Positions 23,294 to 31,714 of a stretch of 38,911 bases of DNA are shown here, piece after piece. Source of the stretch: JBOHWJ01 sp050736615 (GTDB lineage: Bacteria; Desulfobacterota; Binatia; Binatales; Binataceae); the NCBI GenBank assembly GCA_050736615.1, contig JBOHWL010000183.1, positions 1 through 38,911 of the forward strand, written 5' to 3'. The notes beneath the pieces were generated by a model. That model saw only the letters and a list, made by a program, of their open reading frames with translations, was not told where the DNA came from and ran no database searches. Numbering within the stretch: position 1 is the first letter of the stretch; every line of letters begins with the position of its first letter. The translations under genes were made by a program, and so were the position numbers.

Positions 23294-24484
23294 ATGGATT
23301 TGAACTATACCGCCGAAGAACGCGACTTCCGCAGCCAGGTACGCGGTTGGCTCGAAGCGAACGTCGCAACCAGCGGACTGCGTGATTTGGACCGCAACGT
23401 CAGCCGCGACCCGGCCACGCTGCACAAACTCAGGGATTGGCAAAGGCGGGTCTGGCTAGCCGGATACCTCGCGCTATCGTGGCCCAAAGAATACGGCGGC
23501 CAGGCGCTGGACCCGGTGCGGCAAGCGATCGTCAACGAAGAATGGGTGCGGGCGAAGGCACCGGGACTCATCGGCGCGATGGGTGTCCAGATGGTTGGCC
23601 CGACACTGATTAGCTGGGGTACGGACGAACAGAAACGGCGCTATCTGCCGAAAATTCTCAGCGCCGAAGAGATTTGGTGCCAGGGTTATTCGGAACCGAG
23701 CGCCGGCTCGGATTTGGCCTCGCTGAAGACGCGCGCCGTGCTGGCCGGCGATGAGTTCGTGGTAAACGGGCAGAAGGTGTGGACTTCGGGCGCGCAGCAC
23801 GCCGATCGCATGTTCTGCCTGGTGCGGACCGATCCGGACGCGCCCAAGCATCGCGGCATCTCCTACATTCTGATCGATATGCACGACCCGGGCATCAGCG
23901 TGCGGCCGCTCGTCCAGATGACCGGCGAGCGCGGCTTCAACGAGGTTTTTTTCGACAACGTGCGGGTGCCGCGGGCCAATCTGGTGGGTAAGCTTAACGA
24001 GGGCTGGCTGGTCGCCAACGCTACGCTGTTTCACGAGCGCAATATGCTGGGCTCCACGACCACCACCCAGATGCTGTTCAACCGGCTCAAAACGCTCGCC
24101 GCGAAGGTGACGCGGGATGGCCGGCCGCTGACGCGTGATCCGGTGTTTCGCCAGCGCCTGGCGGAGCTCGAGATCCGCGTCGAAGCCATGAAGTACCACA
24201 TGCTGCGCCAGCTCACTGATTCACTGAAGGGACGCAATCCTGGCCTGCCCTCGATGGTTAACAAGCTGGTCGGCACTGAGCTCAACCACGACCTCGCGAC
24301 CGCCGCGATGGAGGTGATGGGCGACTACGCGATGCTCGCGCGCGATGACAGCGAAGCTCTCGACCACGGCTTCTGGCCTTATGAATGGATGTTCTCACTG
24401 GGCCTGGTGATCGGCGGCGGCACCTCACATATTCAAAAAAACATTATCGCCGAACGCGGCCTCAAAATGCCCAAGTCGCGCTGA
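23294..24484 (+). CDS. Acyl-CoA dehydrogenase, probable alpha subunit of a heteromeric enzyme
   Basis: A 396-residue acyl-CoA dehydrogenase-fold protein: ALSWPKEYGGQALDPVRQAI, QGYSEPSAGSDLASLKTRAV (FAD and substrate loop), FVVNGQKVWTSGAQHADRMF and the C-terminal LVIGGGTSHIQKNIIAERGL. The usual catalytic Glu of YEGT is Gly here. Instead Glu248 (LFHERNML) lies where isovaleryl- and long-chain acyl-CoA dehydrogenases place their base on helix G. The next gene, 38 nt downstream, encodes a shorter, more divergent homologue. Such pairs form alpha2beta2 enzymes like the mycobacterial FadE26-FadE27 steroid side-chain dehydrogenases, so a bulky or polycyclic acyl-CoA substrate is a reasonable guess. 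It should reduce an electron-transfer flavoprotein. Confidence 0.9.
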   Translation: MDLNYTAEERDFRSQVRGWLEANVATSGLRDLDRNVSRDPATLHKLRDWQRRVWLAGYLALSWPKEYGGQALDPVRQAIVNEEWVRAKAPGLIGAMGVQMVGPTLISWGTDEQKRRYLPKILSAEEIWCQGYSEPSAGSDLASLKTRAVLAGDEFVVNGQKVWTSGAQHADRMFCLVRTDPDAPKHRGISYILIDMHDPGISVRPLVQMTGERGFNEVFFDNVRVPRANLVGKLNEGWLVANATLFHERNMLGSTTTTQMLFNRLKTLAAKVTRDGRPLTRDPVFRQRLAELEIRVEAMKYHMLRQLTDSLKGRNPGLPSMVNKLVGTELNHDLATAAMEVMGDYAMLARDDSEALDHGFWPYEWMFSLGLVIGGGTSHIQKNIIAERGLKMPKSR

Positions 24485-24522
24485 CGGCATCCGCCGGAGT
24501 GAATCTCCGCATTGGGAGCGGC

Positions 24523-25635
24523 ATGGAATTCGGACTCAGCGACGAACAGCGGCAACTGAAAGACAGCGCCCGCGCCTTTCTTGCGCATGAATGCCCAACC
24601 AGCAAAGTGCGGCAGGCAATGGCGGACGAAGCGGGCCTGGCACGTGATCTGTATGGCGAAATCGCTAAGCTCGGATGGACCGGGCTGATGGTGCCTGAGG
24701 GCTTCGGCGGCAGCGGGCTCGGCATGCTCGACATGAGCCTGCTGCTCGAGGAATGCGGCTACGCGGCGATGCCGGGGCCGTTTCTCTTTTCGGTATTGGC
24801 GACCGCCGTGCTCGCGCGCGGCGGCGACGCTGAGATCAAAAATCGATGGTTGCGCGCGCTCAGCGCGGGCGATTCCGTGGGTACCGTGGGCCTGGTCGAG
24901 GCCAGTGACACCCTCAATCCGGTGGAACTCTCGACCAGCGCGCGTAATGCTGGCTCAGGCTGGGTGCTGAATGGAACCAAGATGTTCGTACCTTACGCTC
25001 ACGTTGCTGATTTTATCGTGGTCGCTGCGCGCACCAGCCCGCGGCACGTCGGTCTGTTCGTGGTCGAGACCAGGACCGCGGGCGTGAGCGTGCGGATGCT
25101 CAAGCATCTCGATCTGACGCGGCGGGTGTCGCTGGTGGAACTCGAAGGCGTGAGCGTGCCGCTACAAGCGCGCCTTGATGGCGGTGTGGGACTGTATCAC
25201 TGGCTGTGCCGTATCGGCGCGGTCGCGGTCGCGGCTGATTCATTGGGCGGAGCTGAACGCGCTTTGGAGATGGCGGTTGAGTATTCGAAAGTGCGCGAAC
25301 AATTCGGCAAGCCGATTGGTTCGTTTCAGGCGCTCAAACACGCCGCGGCGGAAATTGTCGCCGACCTCGAACCGGCGCGCGCGCTGCTTTGGTACGCGGC
25401 TCATGCCCAGGACGTATTGCCGGACGAGGCGGACCGTGCGGCGGCGATGGCGAAGGCGCGGTTGAGCGAGGTCTATAGCCAGACGGCTGGCCGCGCGGTC
25501 CTGATGCACGGCGGCATCGGCTTCACCTGGGAGCACGACCTGCATCTTTGGTTCAAGCGCGCGCGCTTCAACGAGGCGTATTTCGGCGCACCGGGGTTTC
25601 ATCGCGAACGCGTGGCCCAGTTGAGCGGTTATTAG
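24523..25635 (+). CDS. Acyl-CoA dehydrogenase, probable beta subunit of a heteromeric enzyme
   Basis: A 370-residue acyl-CoA dehydrogenase-fold protein of the shorter, divergent type that pairs with a second subunit. It has MEFGLSDEQRQLKDSARAFL, LMVPEGFGGSGLGMLDMSLL, VLNGTKMFVPYAHVADFIVV, VREQFGKPIGSFQALKHAAA and MHGGIGFTWEHDLHLWFKRA. No base is present at the C-terminal Glu position (AYFGAPG), and the FAD-binding SEPxAGSD motif of ordinary members is replaced by VEASDTLNPVEL, so this chain is probably noncatalytic. I chose the ATG at 24523, with GGGAG 5 nt upstream; the frame is open back to 24385 inside the alpha-subunit gene. The two genes are 38 nt apart and surely cotranscribed. Confidence 0.88.
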   Translation: MEFGLSDEQRQLKDSARAFLAHECPTSKVRQAMADEAGLARDLYGEIAKLGWTGLMVPEGFGGSGLGMLDMSLLLEECGYAAMPGPFLFSVLATAVLARGGDAEIKNRWLRALSAGDSVGTVGLVEASDTLNPVELSTSARNAGSGWVLNGTKMFVPYAHVADFIVVAARTSPRHVGLFVVETRTAGVSVRMLKHLDLTRRVSLVELEGVSVPLQARLDGGVGLYHWLCRIGAVAVAADSLGGAERALEMAVEYSKVREQFGKPIGSFQALKHAAAEIVADLEPARALLWYAAHAQDVLPDEADRAAAMAKARLSEVYSQTAGRAVLMHGGIGFTWEHDLHLWFKRARFNEAYFGAPGFHRERVAQLSGY

Positions 25636-25732
25636 ATTTTGAGAATTGGCCAAACACCATACGCTCGGCGCTCCGCTTCACCGCGAGCGCCGCTGTTACG
25701 GAGGCCGGGTGCGGCTTGATGGTTAACTCAGG

Positions 25733-26776
25733 GTGAAATTCGACATCTTTTATCAGCTACCGGCGGCCGCTTCACAAGCGCCGTCCCAGCGTTATCGCGA
25801 GCTTATCGAGGAGGTGGCCGAGGCCGACCGTCTCGGTTTCGATACGGTATGGCTGGCGGAAATCCACTTCGTTCCGCGCTTTTGCGTATTGCCGGTCCCG
25901 ATGATGCTGCTGGCCGCCATCGCCGAGCGCACCACGCGTATTCGGCTCGGGCAGGCGGTCAACCTGGTCCCGTTGCATCATCCAATGCGCTTGGCCGAGG
26001 AGGCGGCGACGCTCGACGTGATTTCGGGTGGACGGCTTGCCTTTGGCGCGGGTCGCGGCGGGTTTCCGGTCAACTACAACGGCTTCGGCGTGGATATCCA
26101 TCAAAGCCGCGAGATTTTCCAGGAAGCGCTCGAATTCGTGACGCAGGCGTGGACCCGCGAACGGCTAACGTTTCACGGCCGCTATTTCAACGTCGATGAT
26201 ATCGAAGTCGCACCCAAGCCGCTCCAGCAACCACATCCGCCGATCAGGATTGCGGCCAACACGCCCGATACATTCAAATTCGCGGGCGCCAACGCCTATC
26301 CGATTTTCGCCGGCGGACCGGTAAATCCGATTAACGTCATCGGCGAGCGGCTCAAGCATTACACGGACGCGCTGGCTGAGAGCGGGAAGCAATTACCCGA
26401 GGACTGGTTCGCGTCGTTGATGCTGGCCTATACCGGGCATGATCGTGCCAGTGTCCGCGCCATCGTTGAGCCCAGCGTACGCAACTATTTCAACACCCTG
26501 AGCGATATTATTCGCCCCGAAACACTCGGCGCGGCGGCGGTCGAATTCGAAAAAATCCGCACCCGGATGCGCGCGATGACGTACGAGACGGTCGATTCGC
26601 TGATGGGGATTTTCGGCGACCCGGAATACTGCGCCGAGCGTATTGCCGAGTTGCGCGAACGCATCGGTTTCACGCGCCTGGTGTGCTGGTTCGAGGTCGG
26701 TGGGTTGAGCGGGCATCAGAACCTGCTGGCGGCGATGCGGCTGTTCGCCGAACGCGTGATGCCGCGTTTCGCCTGA
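25733..26776 (+). CDS. LLM-class flavin-dependent oxidoreductase
   Basis: A 347-residue TIM-barrel protein of the luciferase-like monooxygenase family. Family stretches are AEADRLGFDTVWLAEIHFVP, RTTRIRLGQAVNLVPLHHPM, LAEEAATLDVISGGRLAFGA (the conserved GRxxxGxGxG segment, here GRLAFGAGRGG), IHQSREIFQEALEFVTQAWT and FHGRYFNVDDIEVAPKPLQQ. Members use FMN or F420 for monooxygenation or hydride transfer, and the two cofactor types cannot be separated here. The start is GTG. It follows the heteromeric dehydrogenase genes by 97 nt on the same strand and may belong to the same catabolic unit. A dispersed repeat lies beyond its stop. Confidence 0.9.
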   Translation: MKFDIFYQLPAAASQAPSQRYRELIEEVAEADRLGFDTVWLAEIHFVPRFCVLPVPMMLLAAIAERTTRIRLGQAVNLVPLHHPMRLAEEAATLDVISGGRLAFGAGRGGFPVNYNGFGVDIHQSREIFQEALEFVTQAWTRERLTFHGRYFNVDDIEVAPKPLQQPHPPIRIAANTPDTFKFAGANAYPIFAGGPVNPINVIGERLKHYTDALAESGKQLPEDWFASLMLAYTGHDRASVRAIVEPSVRNYFNTLSDIIRPETLGAAAVEFEKIRTRMRAMTYETVDSLMGIFGDPEYCAERIAELRERIGFTRLVCWFEVGGLSGHQNLLAAMRLFAERVMPRFA

Positions 26777-26878
26777 AGAACCTCCGCGCACCGTCGCCTT
26801 GATCATTTTGATCCATTTGCGCGCATCATGCTGCGTGGCGAATCTGATGTCCCATAAATAACTTACGCAACCACCGCT

Positions 26879-27146
26879 GTCATCCTGAGAGTGTGTGAAG
26901 ATTTTGTTTTTCTGTCATTCCGAGCGCAGCGAGGAATCCCGGATCTTTCTGCTTTTCCTGTGTTTTTTCGGGATTCTTCACTTCCTAAAACGCACGTCGC
27001 AGACTCCTTTGCTCGCTCCGCCTGCGGCTACGCTAATGGCAGACTCCGTTCAGAATGACAAAAAGTCACAGACTCTGAGCCGGCAGCGGCGCGAACCGTG
27101 TCGCACCAGCTTCGCCTACGGCTGCGCTGGTGCGCTCGGAATGACA
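26879..27146 (+). repeat. Dispersed TIR repeat, best copy
   Basis: The core element 26913-27146 (234 bp) is bounded by TGTCATTCCGAGCGC (26913-26927) and its exact reverse complement GCGCTCGGAATGACA (27132-27146). A left extension begins TGTCATCCTGAGAGTGTGTG at 26879. Inside are the hairpin arms GAGGAATCCCG and CGGGATTCTTC around a T-rich loop, and the GC-rich core CGCAGACTCCTTTGCTCGC. No coding capacity; it resembles a MITE or long REP-type element without a transposase in the window. It lies between the convergent LLM and ClC genes. The rest of 26777-27253 shows nothing else. Confidence 0.85.
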
Positions 27147-27253
27147 AAAAAAGTGAGAAGTCCCGATTACCAGCGGAGTGCGCGATCAAAAAACCACAGA
27201 ACTCTCAAGCTGACTTGCTTGAGGCTGGCTGAAGCTATTTGCGGGACGCCGCC

Positions 27254-29056
27254 TTAGCTCATTGCGGTGTCTTTATAGTCACCAGCATTCTCGGGGGCGC
27301 GATTTTCCGGCGCGTTGCACGAGCTCAACGCACGCAGGATGTCGGTTTTGGTCACGATTCCCTTAAGTTCGCCGTTTGCCACCACCATCAGCACCTGATG
27401 GGCGTCCTCGAGCGTCAGCAGGCGCAGCGCTTCGTTCAAATCGCAACGAGTCGAAACGCGGCGCACATTATGGTCGGCGACTTCGCGCACGCGAGTGGTG
27501 TCCCATTTTTCCGGCGCCACGCTGGCCAAAGTCCAAACAGAAATGATGCCGCTGGGCTTGCCATTGTCGTAGACCGGGAAGACCGCATGCTGATGGTGCG
27601 CGGTGATGCTATCGGCGAAGGTGCGCAGGTTCGCGTCGGCGTCGATGGAATCAACCTTGCGTTGCATCACCGCCTCGACCGTCACTCCCGACAATTTGCC
27701 CACTTCAATCGTCGCGCGCAGATGCTGGTCGCCGGAAACCGAGGCTTCGCCCGAGATTGCATAGGCGCAGGCGGCGCCGATCAGTGTGGGAATCAGATAA
27801 AAATGGCCGCCGGTGGTCTCGGCCACGAAGATCACCGCGGCCAGCGGTGTTTTGTATCCGGCCGCGATGAACGCCGCCATCCCCACCGCCGCGTAAAGAT
27901 CGAATGATGGAGAATGGACCACCGAGCGCGCGAAGGCACTGCCCAACGCTCCACCGGTGAGGAACAGCGGCACGAACATCGCGCTGACGCCGCCCGTACC
28001 GAGGGAAAACATGGTGGCGGCTAGCTTGAAAAAAGCGAACACGACCATTTCACCCGAGGGATATGAACGCGTGAGGATATATCGCGCCGCTTCGTAATTG
28101 GGACCGATGGGAATCAGGTCGCCGGGATAGATGGTGACGAAAATCAGGCCGCAGATCGCCGTAAGGATTCCGCCAATCACCAGTTTGGCCGTGTGCGGCA
28201 TCGTGGCGTTGATCGAAAACACGCGGAAGCGCCGGAAACCATTGGCGAAGTTCATCGCCACTACGCCAACCCCCAGCCCCAGCACCGCTGACCAGGCCAG
28301 ATCGATGGGTTTGAAGATGGCGGTGCCGACAAAGCCGAACAGCGGCTGTGAGCCGACGATCGAGGCGAGCGTGGCGTAGGCAATCACCGAGGCGATGAAC
28401 GACGGCAGCAACGCCTCATGCGCCATGTCGTCCTTGTAGGGCATTTCCAGTGAAAAAATCAGGCCGGTCAAGGGCGCGCGGAACACCGCCGCCATCCCCG
28501 CCGCCGCGCCGCTGATCAGCATCAGGCGCCGGTCACGCGGTTCCAGCCGGAAATGCGGCTGCAGGCGGGCCCATAGCCATGAGCCAATCGCGCCGCCGCC
28601 GTAGATGCTCGGTCCTTCCAAAGCCGCGCTGCCGCCTGAGCCGACGGTGGTGGTGGCGGCAAGCAGTTTCCAGAAAAACGGCCGCGTATCAATATCGCCC
28701 TGATGATCATGGTAGGACTTGATGATCTCTTCGGTCGAATGCTCGTCGGGATCACGCGTGCGGGTTTGCATGATCACGCCGGTGATGAAGAAGCCCACCA
28801 CCAGTCCGGGCACAATCGTCCAATGATGGCGCAGGTAAAACGGCAACATCCAGCCCCAGATCGTGGTCAGAATCAGCAGCGTGATGCCGGTGATGACGAG
28901 GCCGGTCATGATGCCGATCATCGGGGCGACGATCAGCCATTTTTGGATGTCACGCGTATAAGTCGCGGACAAATCGGCGTGGATCAGCGCGGTATACTTC
29001 TTGACGAGCGGGTGATTGAACCAGTTCGACTCAGTTATGCGGGAAAACAAGCCCAC
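27254..29056 (-). CDS. ClC-family chloride channel/transporter with CBS domains
   Basis: A 600-residue inner-membrane protein with a ClC core (about 1-440) and a cytoplasmic pair of CBS domains (about 450-575; VEAVMQRKVDSIDADANLRT and RRVSTRCDLNEALRLL). The gating Glu is kept in SAALEGPSIYGGG, and SLGTGGVSAMFVPLFLTGGA matches the GxFxP chloride-binding motif. The GSGIP filter motif is replaced by EHSTEE, as in a divergent prokaryotic branch. The proton-pathway Glu (E203 in the E. coli protein) aligns with Met in GLIFSLEMPYKDD, so proton coupling is doubtful and it may act as a channel. The CBS pair probably senses adenine nucleotides. The start is GTG with AGGAGG 10 nt upstream. Confidence 0.92.
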   Translation of the reverse strand: MGLFSRITESNWFNHPLVKKYTALIHADLSATYTRDIQKWLIVAPMIGIMTGLVITGITLLILTTIWGWMLPFYLRHHWTIVPGLVVGFFITGVIMQTRTRDPDEHSTEEIIKSYHDHQGDIDTRPFFWKLLAATTTVGSGGSAALEGPSIYGGGAIGSWLWARLQPHFRLEPRDRRLMLISGAAAGMAAVFRAPLTGLIFSLEMPYKDDMAHEALLPSFIASVIAYATLASIVGSQPLFGFVGTAIFKPIDLAWSAVLGLGVGVVAMNFANGFRRFRVFSINATMPHTAKLVIGGILTAICGLIFVTIYPGDLIPIGPNYEAARYILTRSYPSGEMVVFAFFKLAATMFSLGTGGVSAMFVPLFLTGGALGSAFARSVVHSPSFDLYAAVGMAAFIAAGYKTPLAAVIFVAETTGGHFYLIPTLIGAACAYAISGEASVSGDQHLRATIEVGKLSGVTVEAVMQRKVDSIDADANLRTFADSITAHHQHAVFPVYDNGKPSGIISVWTLASVAPEKWDTTRVREVADHNVRRVSTRCDLNEALRLLTLEDAHQVLMVVANGELKGIVTKTDILRALSSCNAPENRAPENAGDYKDTAMS

Positions 29057-29484
29057 CGATCAGGATCCTCCTGCCGCGATTCACGCAAAGATTTGCGCCG
29101 GCCGCGCCACTCGCCGGCCATGCGCCAGTATGGCGCATTGGGTGTATCGAAAAATTGCTCAGCCGCCACGGATTCAGCCATTTTCCAAATCACTCGGGCG
29201 CCTGCTGGCCAGGCACGTTGACGCCCTGAGCTGTAGCGCAATCAGCTTAAGCGGCGCTTGTTTGGCTTCAAGTGATCTCAGGAATTTATCCGCGCCGGAA
29301 CGTAACTATCTAATTCTACCGCCAAACACGAGAATATAGCTTGCCAACCGCTGGCACGGCAATTGATGAACGCTTTCCATGTTGCGCGCGAAGTATTGGA
29401 GAGAACCGGCCGCCCCGGGGGGCCGCAATCCAATTCAAAAGCTGGGGCGAATCTGTATACTGGCGCGTGTCGCAAGGGGGCACC
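29057..29484. other. Intergenic region with promoter candidate
   Basis: No protein-like frame is found in these 428 nt between divergent genes. TTCAAA at 29434-29439 and TATACT at 29456-29461 (16-nt spacer, TG just upstream of the -10 box) form a plausible sigma-70 promoter for the response-regulator gene, followed by AAGGGGG at 29474-29480 as its ribosome-binding site. CGGCCGCCCCGGGGGGCCG (29408-29426) is a GC-rich palindromic stretch just upstream. Confidence 0.5.
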
Positions 29485-29943
29485 ATGGATGAGAACGAGG
29501 AATTCCAACCAGAATTTGGAGTACGGGTATTTCTGGTCGAGGATAATCCGGAGCACGCCTTTATCGCGGTGACGGTCATTCGGCAATTACTGGGCGATGC
29601 CAGCGAAGTGATTGTCGCGGAAAACGCCGACGAGGCGGTTAATTTGATCGGCCAGTTCACCGAGTACGACCATCCCGACCTGCTGCTGGTGGACTTGCGC
29701 TTGCCCGACAACGGCGGTTTCGCCGTGCTTTCCGCGGCGCGCGCGCATGAAGCCTGTAGCAAGGTCCCATCCTTCGTGATCACCAGTTCGCTGTATGACC
29801 AGGATATCGCGCAGAGCTATGAATTGGGCGCATCCGCTGTGCTCTGCAAGCCGCTGTCGCGCGCCAGCCTGCGCGAGGAATTGGTCCGAATCGGCAAGCT
29901 GCCGACGCCTGCGGGAGCGGTGCGCTCCACCACCACGCATTGA
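29485..29943 (+). CDS. Single-domain response regulator
   Basis: A 152-residue receiver domain with no output domain, of the Rcp1-like type. The acidic pair is Glu19-Asp20 (VFLVEDNPEHAF), the phosphoacceptor Asp70 (LLLVDLRLPDNGGF), the switch residue Thr100 (FVITSS) and the conserved Lys122 (LCKPLS), so it can be phosphorylated. Such proteins relay phosphate or act by protein binding. No histidine kinase is encoded in the window, making it an orphan. I chose the ATG at 29485 because AAGGGGG lies just upstream; upstream frame sequence looks noncoding. It converges with the amidase gene. Confidence 0.92.
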   Translation: MDENEEFQPEFGVRVFLVEDNPEHAFIAVTVIRQLLGDASEVIVAENADEAVNLIGQFTEYDHPDLLLVDLRLPDNGGFAVLSAARAHEACSKVPSFVITSSLYDQDIAQSYELGASAVLCKPLSRASLREELVRIGKLPTPAGAVRSTTTH

Positions 29944-30021
29944 GGCGCCGCGCCTCGCCGTCAATGCGAGCGCTCCGGCGCGGTGGAACGCGTCATGCTG
30001 AATAACCGCTTTCCAGCTGCC

Positions 30022-31434
30022 TCACAGCCGTGGCCACTCATCGTCCCACGGTCGCGCCTGCTCATAAGCGTAGGCCGCTTGCATCACCAGATGGTCACGA
30101 TGGCGATCGGCGACGATCTGCAACCCGCACGGCAGTCCGCTATCGGTGAAGCCCGCGCGGACCGACATCGCCGGATGACCGCTTAAGTTGAACGGATGGG
30201 TGAAGACGATCGTGTGCATGATGTCGGGCACGGGATGGCCGTCAATTTTGTTCGGTGGCGGCCCGCCGGCCGCGTAAGCTTCAACTGCGACCGTCGGCGT
30301 TAGCAACAGATCGAAGCGCTCGAATACCCCGCGCACCCATTCATTGAATCGCGTCCGAATCCGGTAGGCCTCGCCATATTCACGCCAGGTGATTTTTTTG
30401 GCCGCTTCCAGATTGGCCAGGAAGGCGCGCCCGAAGTCATCGCGATATTCGTAGATATAGCCGCCCAGGTCCGACAATGACTGGAAGGCCCCGATCGTCC
30501 GCCAGGCCTCGGCGATTTCAGGGATCTCATCGCGCAACGTGGCGACTTCGTAACCCATCCCGGTGAAGGCGGCGACGGCTTTTTCAACCTCTCGCAGCAA
30601 ATCGTGCTGCACCACGTGACCGAAATCCGGATGGAAAGCGATGCGGAGTTTCTTCGGCAACCGCTCGAGCATCGCGGCATACGAAATGCCCGGATGCGGC
30701 AGGGAGGAAGCGTCCGCGGGATGGTAGCCCACCACCGCGTCCATATAGACGGCCGCGTCACGCACAGTGCGCGTGAGCGGCCCGACCATCGCGAAGTCCA
30801 CCCACGTGGTCATGTCGAGGCGCGGACCGGCCGGAATCAATCCCTGAGTCGCCTTATGGCCGACGCAGCCGGTATGGCTGGCGGGGATGCGAATCGAACC
30901 GCCCCAATCCGAACCGGTGGTCAGCGGCACCATTCCAGCCGCCAGCGCGGCCGAACTTCCGCCTGAAGAACCACCCGAGGTCCGTTCCGCATTCCACGGA
31001 TTGCGCGTGACGCCATACAGGCGGTTCTTGGTGAAAGGCGTGAAACCGAATTCGGGCGTATTGGTCTTGCCAATCACGATTGCGCCCGCGGCTTTAAGCC
31101 TCGCCACCTGGATTGAATCCTCGTGTGCGAGATTATCCTTGAAAGGTTTCGAGCCAAAGGTGGTCTTCATGCCGGCGACCCCTTCAAGGTCCTTGACCCC
31201 CAGCGGCAGGCCCGCCAGCGGTCCCGATGCTTCACGGCGCCCGAGTTTCTCATCGAGTGCGCGTGCTTCGGACATCGCCTCCTCGGCGCGAAGTGCGCAA
31301 AACGCGTTGAATTTTGGATTGAGCGCCTCGATGCGGGCGATGGTCGCCTCCATCAGTTCGCTGGCTTTGAGTTCACGCCGACGAATCATCGCGGCGAGAT
31401 CGAAGGCGGATTTGAAATAAAGTTCGGCAGTCAT
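30022..31434 (-). CDS. Amidase (amidase-signature family)
   Basis: A 470-residue amidase-signature hydrolase cleaving carboxamides. The Ser-cisSer-Lys triad is visible: Lys81 in GLPLGVKDLEGVAG, the Gly/Ser signature TSGGSSGGSSAALAAGM (around Ser157) and the nucleophile Ser180 in GSDWGGSIRIPASHTG. HPFNLSGHPAMSVRAGFTDS and LPCGLQIVADRHRD are typical of the C-terminal part. It is not GatA by context (no gatB or gatC). The start is taken at ATG 31434; the longer frame to 31455 begins inside a dispersed-repeat fragment (CGAGGTGCGTT), whose GAGG could act as a distant ribosome-binding site. Substrate unknown; related enzymes act on aryl or short-chain amides and on peptide amides. Confidence 0.92.
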   Translation of the reverse strand: MTAELYFKSAFDLAAMIRRRELKASELMEATIARIEALNPKFNAFCALRAEEAMSEARALDEKLGRREASGPLAGLPLGVKDLEGVAGMKTTFGSKPFKDNLAHEDSIQVARLKAAGAIVIGKTNTPEFGFTPFTKNRLYGVTRNPWNAERTSGGSSGGSSAALAAGMVPLTTGSDWGGSIRIPASHTGCVGHKATQGLIPAGPRLDMTTWVDFAMVGPLTRTVRDAAVYMDAVVGYHPADASSLPHPGISYAAMLERLPKKLRIAFHPDFGHVVQHDLLREVEKAVAAFTGMGYEVATLRDEIPEIAEAWRTIGAFQSLSDLGGYIYEYRDDFGRAFLANLEAAKKITWREYGEAYRIRTRFNEWVRGVFERFDLLLTPTVAVEAYAAGGPPPNKIDGHPVPDIMHTIVFTHPFNLSGHPAMSVRAGFTDSGLPCGLQIVADRHRDHLVMQAAYAYEQARPWDDEWPRL

Positions 31435-31714
31435 GGTTTTCAACGCACCTCGCAAGGTCTAGTTCGATATGCGGCCCTGGTCCGGCTCGGATCAATTTTG
31501 CCAAGCCACGTCAGAAGTTTTCTTACTATCAACCGTGTTGCACTTAAAAGCGGGCGTTGATGATCGTCGCAAGTGAGGCTTTGAATCCGTGAAAGCGCGC
31601 TGCCAGGCCGGAACTATCACGCGGCATGGCGCCGATGGTATTTTCGAATATCGGGATCGCGGATAATATCTCGCTGAGCCCGCATGAACCTGATCAGCAA
31701 TCATCGGATTGAGC

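Noticed and set aside
26895..27257. Open frame of about 120 codons on the plus strand
   Set aside because: It lies almost entirely within a dispersed repeat copy, with peptide content mirrored in the similar copy at 19092-19370; not a gene.
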